Positions 16,196-24,242 of a stretch of 64,000 bases of DNA are shown in pieces (the first letter of the stretch is position 1; each line of letters starts with the position of its first letter). Source of the DNA: Niastella caeni (GTDB taxonomy: Bacteria > Bacteroidota > Bacteroidia > Chitinophagales > Chitinophagaceae); NCBI RefSeq assembly GCF_004834005.1, contig NZ_STFF01000004.1:62001-126000 (forward strand). The letters are read 5' to 3'. The translations under genes were made by a program, and so were the position numbers. A model generated the notes under the pieces. It worked only from the letters and a program-made list of their open reading frames with translations. It was not told the origin of the DNA and did not search any database.

Positions 16196-18835
16196 TTATT
16201 CATTATCCGGGTTTTCTTCCGCTCCGGGTTCATCCCCTTCACCGGATGCTTCAGCACTTTCATCAGATGCAAACTCATTACCATTGGTTGCCTCAACTGC
16301 TGTATTTGTATCTGCCTGTGCTTCTGCTTCGTCATTTTCTCCGTTCACTTCGTCTTCGTTATCATCGAGTTTGGTAATAGCGGCAATTTCATCACCGTCA
16401 TCCAGGCGAATTAATTTAACACCTTGTGTATTGCGGCCCAGTTCGCTGATGCCATCTGCCGGCATCCGTATGGTCATGCCGCTTCTGCAGGTGATCATCA
16501 GGTCTTCTTTTGCCGCCACATCCAGCATACCTACCAGCGAGCCGGTCTTATCGGTAACGTTGAGGGTCTTCACCCCTTTTCCACCCCGGTTCGTGATGGG
16601 ATATTCTTCTAATTGTGTTCTTTTTCCGAATCCTTTTTCGCTCACAACCAACACACTACGCGAGTTGTCTTCCTTGCTGACACATATCATGCCAATAACT
16701 GCATCATTTTCATCGTCTACGTCAATTCCCGATACCCCAATAGCGCCACGGCCGGTTGCCCGTACTTTTTCTTCGGGGAAACGAATGGCGCGACCGCTTT
16801 TCACGGCCATCATGATCTCGCTATTGCCGGTGGTTAACCTGGCAACCAGCAGTTCATCTCCTTCCACGATCGTAATGGCATTCACCCCGGTCTTGCGTGG
16901 ATTGCTGAAATCTTCCAGTGCTGTTTTCTTAATAATACCTTTTTTGGTGCACAGCACAATGTTGTGACCTTTTACAAAGGTTTCATCTTCGAGGTCTTTT
17001 ATGTCGATGATCGCTCTGATCTTATCGTCGGGTGGTAATTGTATCAGGTTCTGAATGGCCCGGCCTTTGGCTGTTTTATCGGCTTCGGGTATTTCATAAA
17101 CGTTCAGCCAGTAGCAGCGTCCTTTTTCGGTAAAGAACAGCATGGTGTGGTGAGAAGAGGCAACAAACAGATGCTCTATAAAATCCTCTTCACGGGCCTT
17201 GCCGCCTTTGGCGCCACGACCACCGCGGCGCTGGGCGCGGAATTCGGTGGCGGAAGTACGTTTGATATAACCCAGGTGCGAGATGGTGATCACCACATCT
17301 TCTTCCTTGATCAGGTCTTTAATGCGTACTTCATTATCGAGGTAAGTGATCTCTGTTTTGCGGGCATCACCGAACTTGTCCTTTACTTCGGTCAATTCGG
17401 TTTTAATGATATCGTACCGCATGCCTTCATTATTTAACACTTCACGCAGATGGCCGATCAGTTGCATCAACCCATCATATTCTTCCCTGATCTTTTCGCG
17501 TTCCATGCCGGTTAACCGTTGCAGGCGTAATTCGAGGATGGCCCTTGCCTGGATCTCATCGAGGCCCCAGCCGGCATTGATAAGGCCTTCGCGGGCAATT
17601 TCAGGTGTGGCCGATGCACGGATCAAAGCGATCACTTCATCGAGGTGATCGAGTGCAATGAGATAACCTTGTAAGATATGGGCTTTCTTCTCTGCTTCAC
17701 GCAATTCAAACTGCGTACGGCGAACCACTACTTCATGACGGAACTCCACAAACTCACTGATCATATCTTTTACGTTCAGTGTTTTTGGGCGACCCTTTGA
17801 CAGGGCTACGTTGTTTATGCCATATGAAGTTTGAAGTTCGGTGAATTTATACAGTTGGTTGATCACCACGTTGGCAATAGCATCTCGTTTAAGATCTATT
17901 ACTATACGGGTACCTTCCTTCGCGTTCGATTCGTTGTTAACATGCGCAATGCCTTCGATCACTTTCTCATTCACAAGTTGTCCGATCTTATCGCACAACG
18001 CATCGCGGTTTACCTGGTAAGGCACTTCGGTTACGATAATGGTTTCGCGACCGCTGGGTTTGGTATCAACCTGCAGTTTACCACGCAGCACTACCCTGCC
18101 CCGGCCAAAATGCATACCGGCACGTACGCCTTCCATACCGTAGATGATACCGCCGGTAGGGAAATCGGGCGCTTTGATATGCACCATCATTTCGTCGATG
18201 GTGATCTCGCGGTTATCGATATAGGCAATACATCCATCTATTACTTCACTCAGGTTATGCGGCATCATGTTGGTAGCCATACCAACTGCAATACCGCTTG
18301 ACCCATTTACCAACAGGTTGGGAACACGCGCCGGCAGAATGGACGGTTCTTTTTCAGAATCGTCGAAGTTGGGCTGAAAGTCGACAGTATCCTTATCGAT
18401 ATCCATCAACATGTATTCAGCCAGCCGGTCGAGCCTGGCTTCTGTATAACGCATGGCGGCCGGACCATCGCCATCCTGGTTACCATAGTTACCCTGGCCA
18501 TCTACAAGGGTATACCGCATGCTCCATTCCTGTGCCATACGCACCATGGCGTCGTACACCGATGAATCACCATGCGGGTGATATTTACCCAACACCTCTC
18601 CTACAACACGAGCCGATTTTTTATACGCTCTGTTATAGTTTAATCCCAGTTCATTCATGGCGTACAAAATGCGCCGGTGAACCGGTTTCAACCCATCGCG
18701 TACATCGGGCAAGGCACGGCTTACGATTACTGACATTGAGTAATCGATATAGGCCGTTTTCATTTGCTCTTCGATATTTACAGGGATAATACGATTCTGA
18801 TCGTTTGTTTCCTGTGGTGTGAAGTTTTCTTCCAT
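16196..18835 (-). CDS. gyrA: DNA gyrase subunit A
   Basis: 879 residues, the full length for GyrA, which cuts and rejoins DNA in the A2B2 gyrase that introduces negative supercoils. RALPDVRDGLKPVHRRILYA at 40-59 is the conserved N-terminal motif. The quinolone-resistance region HPHGDSSVYDA (about 87-97) keeps Ser91 and Asp95, the susceptible-type residues matching E. coli Ser83 and Asp87. The catalytic tyrosine is Tyr130 (AAMRYTEARL). The GyrA box QRRGGRGAKG in the C-terminal pinwheel separates it from ParC. The acidic C-terminal tail (EASGEGDEPGAEENPDNE) is typical. It precedes the TPR gene on the same strand. Confidence 0.97.
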   Translation of the reverse strand: MEENFTPQETNDQNRIIPVNIEEQMKTAYIDYSMSVIVSRALPDVRDGLKPVHRRILYAMNELGLNYNRAYKKSARVVGEVLGKYHPHGDSSVYDAMVRMAQEWSMRYTLVDGQGNYGNQDGDGPAAMRYTEARLDRLAEYMLMDIDKDTVDFQPNFDDSEKEPSILPARVPNLLVNGSSGIAVGMATNMMPHNLSEVIDGCIAYIDNREITIDEMMVHIKAPDFPTGGIIYGMEGVRAGMHFGRGRVVLRGKLQVDTKPSGRETIIVTEVPYQVNRDALCDKIGQLVNEKVIEGIAHVNNESNAKEGTRIVIDLKRDAIANVVINQLYKFTELQTSYGINNVALSKGRPKTLNVKDMISEFVEFRHEVVVRRTQFELREAEKKAHILQGYLIALDHLDEVIALIRASATPEIAREGLINAGWGLDEIQARAILELRLQRLTGMEREKIREEYDGLMQLIGHLREVLNNEGMRYDIIKTELTEVKDKFGDARKTEITYLDNEVRIKDLIKEEDVVITISHLGYIKRTSATEFRAQRRGGRGAKGGKAREEDFIEHLFVASSHHTMLFFTEKGRCYWLNVYEIPEADKTAKGRAIQNLIQLPPDDKIRAIIDIKDLEDETFVKGHNIVLCTKKGIIKKTALEDFSNPRKTGVNAITIVEGDELLVARLTTGNSEIMMAVKSGRAIRFPEEKVRATGRGAIGVSGIDVDDENDAVIGMICVSKEDNSRSVLVVSEKGFGKRTQLEEYPITNRGGKGVKTLNVTDKTGSLVGMLDVAAKEDLMITCRSGMTIRMPADGISELGRNTQGVKLIRLDDGDEIAAITKLDDNEDEVNGENDEAEAQADTNTAVEATNGNEFASDESAEASGEGDEPGAEENPDNE

Positions 18836-18888
18836 ACTTGTATTGCAGATATGATTTACATCCGTTTAATGCTCCTTTGGATGGGGGG

Positions 18889-18896
18889 CAAAAATA
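18889..18896 (-). promoter_or_regulatory. Probable -7 box of gyrA
   Basis: Minus-strand TATTTTTG, a TAnnTTTG match, about 53 bases before the gyrA ATG. Confidence 0.45.
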
Positions 18897-18965
18897 CCCT
18901 ATTTAAGCGTGAAAACCCGGTAATTGTGAGGGTTTTTTAGGCCTAAATTTTATACACAAATGTTA

Positions 18966-19193
18966 AGAAAAAGGCACAAGAAGGAAGGCACAAGGCACAA
19001 GAAGGAAGGTACAAGGCACAAGAAGGAAGGCACAAGGTACAAGAAGGAAGGCACAAGGTGCAAGAAGGAAGGCACAAGGCACAAGAAGAAAGGCACAAGG
19101 CACAAGAAGAAAGGCACAAGGCACAAGAAGGAAGGTACAAGGCACAAGAAGGAAGGTACAAGGCACAAGAAGAAAGACATAAGGCACAAGGTT
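18966..19193. repeat. 21-bp minisatellite (about 10.5 copies)
   Basis: Tandem copies of a 21-base unit of the type GGCACAAGAAGGAAGGCACAA, with point differences (GGCAC/GGTAC/GGTGC, GAAGG/GAAGA). As 21 is a multiple of three and the unit lacks stops, frames stay open on both strands (repeating RHKKEGT on the plus strand), but start signals and domain content are lacking, so I treat it as non-coding. It lies upstream of gyrA, beyond the promoter box. Confidence 0.9.
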
Positions 19194-19605
19194 AGAAATT
19201 CAGGTTGCGTGAATTTTATCGGGGACTCCGAATTTCAGGTCTTGAGCCTTGAACCTTGAACCTTGAACAGGTATACCAGCTTTCATTATGCGTTTCCATA
19301 CCTTAAAAACAATTCTTATATATCCTTTAACAACTTAAGTAGCTTAAGGGTGATCGGGTATCATTAGGCTAATGGTGGAAAACTTACTTCATTTTTAACG
19401 TCTCTTTTATAACTTTTCTAATTGAGTATTTGGTACAATAAATGCCAACTGTTAACTTGCAGTTACTATAATTTTACCCTCCAGGTATCCTATTTAAGAA
19501 TCCCATTTAACCATCTGAGCCCGCGACCCGCTGAATGTATTTCATTACGGAAGTAGCTAACTACAGCTACCTGCTTGCAAAATTTTACTAGCCTTTTTTA
19601 TAGTT
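19194..19605. other. Intergenic region after the minisatellite, with word repeat and core
   Basis: Contains TCGGGGACTCCGAATTT (19219-19235), also found in the element at 21.7 kb, and then CCTTGAACCTTGAACCTTG-type triplicate words (about 19247-19268), partly complementary to the AAGGCACAAGG words of the minisatellite. Together they form one large imperfect inverted-repeat element of about 300 bases. The remainder to 19605 shows no gene; the promoter of the next gene should be here, but I see no clear box. Confidence 0.5.
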
Positions 19606-21174
19606 ATGAATACATACCTACTATTACGCGATAACAAGCAAACAGGACCGTATACAGCGGAAGAGCTGGCGGCAAAGGGGCTGAAACCTTATGACCTGGT
19701 ATGGCATGAAGGAAGAAGTGCAGCCTGGCGTTATCCCAGTGAAATTGAGGAATTGAAACCTTTTGCTCCGGTTGTGGAAGAACAGCCGTATGATCGTTTT
19801 TATAAGAAACCGGGCCTCGAAACCTCTTCGGTAACTGAGCAGGCCGCCACCCAGCAAAAGCAGGTTGCCGTTGCTGGTAATACGATGAGTGATGTACAGG
19901 AAAGCCAGCCGGTAAGCAGGCAGGCCGAGCAAGCCAATAGCAAACACATTTATGTTACTATGCCGGTGTCGAAAGCGCAGGCAGCCACTACCACGCCGGT
20001 AGCTAAAAAAGAAGAAACCAAACCGGTTGCACAACAAAGCGACAAGAACGTCAGTTCCACCAATAAAAACACTGAAAAGAAAGCCGTTTCTTCCTATATC
20101 ATTTCCGAAGAGGATGATGAACAGAACAGCGGTATGCTGAAAGGGTATCAGAACAGGAAAAAAGAAGACGACGAGATCAACAATGGCTTCCTGTCGGAAT
20201 ACGAATCAAGAAAGGCAGCCTTTTCAAAAAATAAATCCGGCGTTTCAACAGCCGCCGTACAAAAAGCCGAAAAACCAGCTACCAGTAAAGCTGCAACCTG
20301 GTCATCAACATCCAAAAAAGACCGGTTCGATTTTAAAGCCTTGCTGGCAGGTTCGGGAAAATACCTGCAGGATAATAAAAATGTAACCCGCGGACTGGTT
20401 GCAGCAGTATTGATCCTGGGTGGGGTAGTCATCGGTTTGGTTATTAACTCGGGGAACCGGCAACCTGATACGCAGGTATTGGAAAGCCTGGTTAAAGAGA
20501 TCAGGGACCAAAAGAATGAAAAGTCTGGTACAACGGGACCTGCTGGGGAAACTGTTCAACAGAACAATGAGCCGATGGCAGAGGAGCGCAATATCAACGA
20601 GGTGCCTAACAACAATTCCAATAACAATACCATTGAGCCGGCGCCACCTGCCGGCACTGCTCCTGCTAATAGTGTACAAACCAATCAGGCAGTGATGCGC
20701 CAGGGCATTATTAAAAAAGACAATAATGTAGTTCCGCCGCCAAATCAAAATAAATCCATTGCGTTACCGGCTTCCAATACAACTACCCAACCGGTAGAAG
20801 CCACGCCGGCCGTTATGGAAACCAAGGAAAAGCCTATTAACCAGGAAGTACTGGAAAAGGCCCGTAAAAATATTTATGAGCAGGTGCGTATAGAAGCAAG
20901 CGCCTTTAAGGTGGGCATCCTGGGTGGCATCTCCGACCTGGATATAACTTTGCTGAACAGCAGTTTATATACGCTCGACCAGGTATCGGTGGAGATAAAA
21001 TATTTTGGGCCTGAAAAGAAACTCGTTAAAACACAAACACTCATCTTCAATAATGTTCCTCCCGGTAAGAGACGAACGCTGGAAGCACCGCGTACCAGTC
21101 GGGGCATAAGCATCGATTATACGATTACAAGCATCAATTCAAAATCGCTGGGAATGGCGCAGGCTGGTTTCTAA
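19606..21174 (+). CDS. GYF_2 (DUF4339) domain single-pass membrane protein
   Basis: 522 residues. Residues about 3-50 form a GYF_2 domain (YLLLRDNKQTGPYTAEELAA... LVWHEGRSAAW), a peptide-recognition fold. A long disordered linker rich in Gln, Lys, Ala and Thr follows, then a transmembrane helix at about 263-282 (GLVAAVLILGGVVIGLVI). A second Asn/Pro-rich linker leads to a C-terminal globular part (residues 410-522) that looks like a beta-sandwich (DITLLNSSLYTLDQVSVEIKYFG). With no signal peptide, the GYF part should be cytoplasmic and the C-terminal domain periplasmic. The partner is unknown. Confidence 0.8.
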   Translation: MNTYLLLRDNKQTGPYTAEELAAKGLKPYDLVWHEGRSAAWRYPSEIEELKPFAPVVEEQPYDRFYKKPGLETSSVTEQAATQQKQVAVAGNTMSDVQESQPVSRQAEQANSKHIYVTMPVSKAQAATTTPVAKKEETKPVAQQSDKNVSSTNKNTEKKAVSSYIISEEDDEQNSGMLKGYQNRKKEDDEINNGFLSEYESRKAAFSKNKSGVSTAAVQKAEKPATSKAATWSSTSKKDRFDFKALLAGSGKYLQDNKNVTRGLVAAVLILGGVVIGLVINSGNRQPDTQVLESLVKEIRDQKNEKSGTTGPAGETVQQNNEPMAEERNINEVPNNNSNNNTIEPAPPAGTAPANSVQTNQAVMRQGIIKKDNNVVPPPNQNKSIALPASNTTTQPVEATPAVMETKEKPINQEVLEKARKNIYEQVRIEASAFKVGILGGISDLDITLLNSSLYTLDQVSVEIKYFGPEKKLVKTQTLIFNNVPPGKRRTLEAPRTSRGISIDYTITSINSKSLGMAQAGF

Positions 21175-21334
21175 GGAAGATTCTACAATTGCAATTCGTT
21201 TTCCACATTTATTGCGTCTGGCATAGTTTTTAGACCTATATAACTATCTGGCACAGTTTTTTTAAAAGTAAGGTTCTTTCAGATAATTGATTTCAGATAG
21301 TTGATTCAAACGAGGAGTTAAAACCTTTGCTATT

Positions 21335-21643
21335 ATGGACAAAACTGTTGCCACCTTAATTGGAATTATAGGTGTTGTTATCGGCCTTCATGCCACAAGA
21401 GCGATGCAGGAAACTAACATAACGGGTAAAGTATTTTCAGCGCGGGATTCAGTTTGGGTGTATGCAGTAAGTGGCAAAGATTCTTTAAAAACAATGGTGA
21501 ACAATGGCAAGTTCCGTTTTACGGTAAAGCCGGGTTCATGGAAAGTGATGGTAACAGAGAACAAGTTGTTTAATGATGATGGTAAGTTGGTAGAAGTGGT
21601 AGAAGGAAGTACACTTGATATGGGAACGATCATTCTAAATTAA
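21335..21643 (+). CDS. Small exported beta-rich protein, carboxypeptidase-regulatory-like
   Basis: 102 residues. The N-terminal hydrophobic stretch (VATLIGIIGVVIGLHATRAM) is a signal peptide or anchor. The rest, ITGKVFSARDSVWVYAVSGKD...FRFTVKPGSWKVMV, has the shape of one CNA-B/CarboxypepD_reg-like beta-sandwich, the module often found at the front of TonB receptors, here alone. Function unknown. It is followed at once by a strong terminator, so it forms a single transcription unit, possibly read through from the GYF_2 gene 160 bases upstream. Confidence 0.65.
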   Translation: MDKTVATLIGIIGVVIGLHATRAMQETNITGKVFSARDSVWVYAVSGKDSLKTMVNNGKFRFTVKPGSWKVMVTENKLFNDDGKLVEVVEGSTLDMGTIILN

Positions 21644-21676
21644 AAATATTAAATAAGGGACGGTTCAAAACCAAAG

Positions 21677-21707
21677 AGCTCCCCGATTTATCGGGGGGCT
21701 TTTTTTA
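21677..21707 (+). terminator. Intrinsic terminator
   Basis: GCTCCCCGAT and ATCGGGGGGC around a two-base turn, followed by seven or more T. It ends the small beta-rich protein gene. Confidence 0.9.
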
Positions 21708-21708
21708 T

Positions 21709-21808
21709 TGTTACCGGTTGCCAGCTCTTGAATTTCGATCTCTCTACAAATAGTCGGGGACTCCGAATTTTTTGCCCGGTAACCGGAACCTGGTAACCGG
21801 TAACCATT
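21709..21808. repeat. Word-type inverted repeat, CCGGTTACC family, copy 1
   Basis: Left arm TTACCGGTTGCCAGCTCTTG and right arm of repeated GGTAACCGG / CCTGGTAACC words are degenerate reverse complements. The centre holds TCGGGGACTCCGAATTT (21754-21770), shared with the region after the minisatellite. Confidence 0.7.
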
Positions 21809-21875
21809 GCAGCAATGTCTTTAGCTTGCAGATTGAAACTGTATTCTCAGTAACTTACACTCATATTACTTTTTC

Positions 21876-23384
21876 ATGAAGTACATTTTAGTGTTTGGGG
21901 CGGGGAAGTCGTCAACCTTATTGATCGACTACCTTGTAAAAGAAGCTGCAGCCAACAACTGGTATATCACTGTTGCTGACATCACGCCTGCTCCAACGCT
22001 GTTTCCATCGGGCAACGTTATACATTCTGTGGTTTTACAACCAGATAATGAAACTGACCGCCATCAATTAATTGCTGCCGCTGATATTGTAATTTCCCTG
22101 TTGCCCCCTACCCTGCACCTTTTAATTGCAACCGATTGCCTGCAGTATAAAAAGAATTTACTCTCTCCTTCATACATTGATGAATCAATAGCTGCTTTGC
22201 ATGCATCCATTAAACAACAAGGTTTATTATTCCTTTGTGAAATGGGATTCATTCCCGGCATTGACCATATGAACGCCATGCACCAAATTCATCGCATTAA
22301 AGCCAATGGCGGAACCATTACTTCGTTCAAATCGCATGGCGGCGGATTGATATCGCCCGAAAGCGATGATAATCCCTGGCATTTTAAAATGACCTGGAAC
22401 CCGCACAATGTAGTGCTGGCCGGTAAGGATGGCGCGGTGTTTAAGGAGAACGGCGCCATTTGCCAGTTGCCATACGATCAGCTTTTCGATCCCAACCGGG
22501 TTATTCTTATTCCCGACCTCGGCTTTCTGGCCTGGTATCCCAACCACGATTCACTGCATTATATGCCGCTGTACGGATTGCATGAAGTGCCCACGTTTAT
22601 CCGCAGCACCCTGCGTTATCCCGAGTTTTGTTTTGGCTGGAAAAATGTGGTAGAACTAAAATTGACGGATGCCACCAGGCAATACCATACTGATGGACTA
22701 ACGTTGCAACAGTTCTTCCAGGAACATTTTGCCGCGCATGGTTTTGGCGAATGGATAGAAAAGCAATTGACGGCACGGTTTGCACAAACCAAACAATTGC
22801 TTGAAAAGCTGCAGCAATTGCTGGAAGTCGAACAGGAAGCCAATGAAGATGAAAGAAAAGCCTTGCAGGAATTTATGATGGTCGACAATAAAGGAGAATT
22901 AATGGATGTGAACCTGGATTCCATTAAAACCCAGGCGGCCGCTACGGTAGCCGGACAAATGCACGAAGCCAACCTGTCGATGAAACAGCTTTTCTTTTTA
23001 GGCCTTGATGATGACCAAACCCTGATAAACAAAGGCGAATGCAGTGCGGCGGAGATCTTACAATTTGCCATGGAACAAAAACTGTTATTGCAACCGGCCG
23101 ACAAAGACATGGTGGTGCTGCAACAGGAGATCGGGTACGAACTGGAAGGGCAGCAACACATTGCCAGCAGCAGCCTGGTGATTAAAGGCGAAGACTATGT
23201 GCACACCGCTATGGCAAAAGCAGTGGGATTGCCATTGGGCATTGCGGCCAAACAAATTCTGCTGGGAAACATCCGCGAAACCGGTTTGCACATTCCCGTT
23301 ATGTCATCTGTTTATGAACCGGTTTTACTGGAACTGGGAAAGAACAACTTCCACTTTGAAGAAAACGATACCACCATACCATAG
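21876..23384 (+). CDS. Saccharopine dehydrogenase-like oxidoreductase
   Basis: 502 residues. The N-terminal Rossmann motif VFGAGKSSTLLIDYL (residues 5-19) binds NAD(P); DIVISLLPPTLH and CEMGFIPGIDHMNA match the saccharopine reductase N-terminal domain, and the C-terminal half matches the saccharopine dehydrogenase catalytic-like domain. The family's characterised members convert saccharopine to lysine plus 2-oxoglutarate or the reverse. As bacteria rarely use that route and no partner lysine-ketoglutarate reductase lies nearby, the substrate is uncertain. A helical insertion of about 60 residues rich in Gln/Glu (LEKLQQLLEVEQEANEDER) interrupts the C-terminal part and may be a family-specific feature. 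Confidence 0.85.
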   Translation: MKYILVFGAGKSSTLLIDYLVKEAAANNWYITVADITPAPTLFPSGNVIHSVVLQPDNETDRHQLIAAADIVISLLPPTLHLLIATDCLQYKKNLLSPSYIDESIAALHASIKQQGLLFLCEMGFIPGIDHMNAMHQIHRIKANGGTITSFKSHGGGLISPESDDNPWHFKMTWNPHNVVLAGKDGAVFKENGAICQLPYDQLFDPNRVILIPDLGFLAWYPNHDSLHYMPLYGLHEVPTFIRSTLRYPEFCFGWKNVVELKLTDATRQYHTDGLTLQQFFQEHFAAHGFGEWIEKQLTARFAQTKQLLEKLQQLLEVEQEANEDERKALQEFMMVDNKGELMDVNLDSIKTQAAATVAGQMHEANLSMKQLFFLGLDDDQTLINKGECSAAEILQFAMEQKLLLQPADKDMVVLQQEIGYELEGQQHIASSSLVIKGEDYVHTAMAKAVGLPLGIAAKQILLGNIRETGLHIPVMSSVYEPVLLELGKNNFHFEENDTTIP

Positions 23385-23409
23385 GCAGGGGAAAGTTGCC
23401 CGTGCTGTT

Positions 23410-24093
23410 TTAGCTTTTTAATAAAGAAATTAACTCCTGTACCCCAAGCGTAGCCGGTTTTTCGATATTGGTTACATTGTTAACTCCGGCATAGGGAATT
23501 TGCTTGTCGATAACATATTTGGGTATTTCTATTGGCGCATAATTAACCAGGCCGGCAGCAGGATATACTACCAGGGAAGTGCCTACCACCACGAAAATAT
23601 CGGCGCTGAGCACAACGGGGATGGCTTTTTCGATCATGGGCACTTCTTCCTCAAACCAAACAATATGCGGGCGCAATTGCGCGCCATCAGGGGCTTTATC
23701 GCCCAGGTTTATGTCGCCGCGAATATCGTATACGAGCGAGTAGTTCCGTTCACTGCGCATCTTTAAGATCTCACCATGCAAATGCAAGATCTTTTTAGAA
23801 CCGGCGCGTTCGTGCAGGTCGTCGATATTCTGGGTGATGATCGTTACATCAAAATCATCCTGCAGTTTCGCTAACCCGATATGGGCCGCATTGGGTTGTG
23901 CGTCGAGCACATTTTTGCGCCGCTGGTTATAAAACTCCAGCACCAGGGCCGGATTCTTTTTCCAGGCGCCTGGGGTAGCCACTTCCCGTACATCGTACCC
24001 TTCCCATAAACCATCACTGTCGCGAAATGTTTTTAGTCCGCTTTCGGCGCTTATCCCGGCGCCGGTCAATACTACGATCTTCTTCTTGCTCAT
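23410..24093 (-). CDS. cobB: NAD-dependent protein deacylase, CobB/SIRT5-type sirtuin
   Basis: 227 residues, cytoplasmic. It removes acyl groups from lysine using NAD+. The NAD motif GAGISAESG is at 11-19, QNID at 88-91 and the catalytic His106 in LHLHGE. Tyr55 and Arg58 (YNQR) match the class III pair that binds negatively charged acyl groups, so desuccinylase or demalonylase activity is likely. The protein has no cysteine at all: the four zinc-binding cysteines between 107 and 141 are replaced (KMRSERNYSL... DKAPDGAQL). Zinc-free sirtuins of this sort are a variant of the family. It is transcribed opposite to the saccharopine gene (convergent, 25-base gap). Confidence 0.93.
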   Translation of the reverse strand: MSKKKIVVLTGAGISAESGLKTFRDSDGLWEGYDVREVATPGAWKKNPALVLEFYNQRRKNVLDAQPNAAHIGLAKLQDDFDVTIITQNIDDLHERAGSKKILHLHGEILKMRSERNYSLVYDIRGDINLGDKAPDGAQLRPHIVWFEEEVPMIEKAIPVVLSADIFVVVGTSLVVYPAAGLVNYAPIEIPKYVIDKQIPYAGVNNVTNIEKPATLGVQELISLLKS

Positions 24094-24097
24094 AAGC

Positions 24098-24105
24098 CAA
24101 ATATA
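24098..24105 (-). promoter_or_regulatory. Probable -7 box of the sirtuin gene
   Basis: Minus-strand TATATTTG, an exact TAnnTTTG match, ending 4 bases before the ATG; the transcript would be leaderless. Confidence 0.45.
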
Positions 24106-24110
24106 GGAAA

Positions 24111-24184
24111 AAGCGAGTGGTTAGTAGCGAGTGGCTAGCAGGGTTTTAATTCGGGGACCAGCTAGCAGCATCAAGCTACTTGAT
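24111..24184. repeat. Word-type inverted repeat, GCTAGTAG/GCGAGTGG family, copy 1
   Basis: AGCGAGTGGTTAGTAGCGAG and GTGGCTAGCAGGG words on the left, AGCTAGCAGCATCAAGCTAC on the right. The centre carries TTCGGGGACC, similar to the core in the 19.2 and 21.7 kb elements. Short form of the family. Confidence 0.6.
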
Positions 24185-24214
24185 AAAAAAAGTGAGCCCT
24201 TCACGAAGAAGGAC
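24185..24214 (-). terminator. Intrinsic terminator of the vWA gene
   Basis: Minus strand: GTCCTTC-TTCGT-GAAGGGC hairpin followed by TCACTTTTTTT. Confidence 0.8.
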
Positions 24215-24242
24215 CCACGTAAATGAACCCCTATTTAGAATA

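Noticed and set aside
18960..19259. A 99-residue RHKKEGT-repeat protein on the plus strand, and Cys/Leu/Phe repeat frames on the minus strand
   Set aside because: All follow from a stop-free 21-bp tandem unit; several frames on both strands stay open, no ribosome-binding site is seen and no domain fits.
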